Shown: positions 28,340-28,436 of the stretch, in pieces
Layout: each line of letters opens with the position of its first letter
Numbering within the stretch: position 1 is the first letter of the stretch
Origin: a virus
DNA length: 28,436 bases
Virus record (IMG/VR): IMGVR_UViG_3300030329_004692
Span: 1 to 28,436 of that record
Strand: one strand, 5' to 3'
Position numbers and translations under genes: made by a program
Notes under the pieces: generated by a model
The model's database searches: none
Told to the model about the DNA's origin: nothing
The model's input: only the letters and a program-made list of their open reading frames with translations

Positions 28340-28436
28340 AACAACAACACCGACGGCGGGGCCGCATCGCGTATTAACCGCCGCCGCCGGTGACAGGGTC
28401 CCCCGTTGGGTGGGTGTGTTGGTTCGAAATCGTGCA
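28340..28436. other. Short unassigned end of window
   Basis: No gene can be supported in these 97 bases. They may hold the leader of the metalloprotease gene or the end of another minus-strand gene beyond the window. Confidence 0.3.

Overview
The window is a large part of a temperate, tailed double-stranded DNA phage genome (or prophage) with high GC content. The virion is most likely a siphovirus: there is one tail-tube gene and a tape measure gene, and no sheath or contractile baseplate genes. The head module follows the lambda order: methyltransferase, TerL (GpA type), zinc-finger protein, gpW, lambda-type portal, prohead protease with a nested scaffold, HK97-type capsid. Several proteins (a DUF1580-like DNA-binding protein, the integrase style, the tail chaperone pair, the HNH/metalloprotease group) resemble families I associate with Planctomycetes, so a planctomycete host is my best inference. 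The sequence alone does not prove it.

Layout. Positions 1-17777, minus strand: one long late operon. Transcription enters at a secreted trypsin-like protease, passes two small proteins (one with a membrane segment), the DNA methyltransferase and packaging/head genes (8579-15968), neck and tail genes (5558-8355), the tape measure (3819-5558) and tail-associated genes. It ends with a lipase-like alpha/beta hydrolase, a thermonuclease-type nuclease and a gene cut off at position 1. Most neighbouring genes overlap by ATGA or TAATG, which suggests translational coupling. Positions 17864-21695, minus strand: an early operon with a DUF1580-like regulator, a RecE-like exonuclease, two small proteins, a replisome organizer, a probable helicase-loader-position protein and a PD-(D/E)XK-like protein. 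It ends at a terminator-like hairpin. The replisome organizer gene carries eight 11-bp direct repeats, a strong candidate for the replication origin.

Positions 21696-25789 are a control and integration region. It holds an AT-rich divergent control region, one small plus-strand gene, several repeat arrays, and a tyrosine integrase with its own terminator. Beside the integrase lies a 3' fragment of a tRNA-Leu(CAG) gene flanked by matching inverted repeats (probable attP). Further on are a promoter-terminator unit for a small RNA of about 80 nt and about 1 kb of hairpin-rich sequence with no convincing gene. Positions 25790-27343, plus strand: two genes that share an identical 33-bp start region, a stand-alone Prim-Pol domain and a ribbon-helix-helix protein. 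Positions 27313-28339, minus strand: an HNH endonuclease, a small basic protein and an HExxH metalloprotease, all translationally coupled.

Because att-like sequence sits between phage-like genes on both sides, the contig is probably a circular or permuted phage genome. The alternative is that the sequence to the right of the att fragment is host DNA. No recognisable endolysin, CI-type repressor, RecT or replicative helicase is present in the window.
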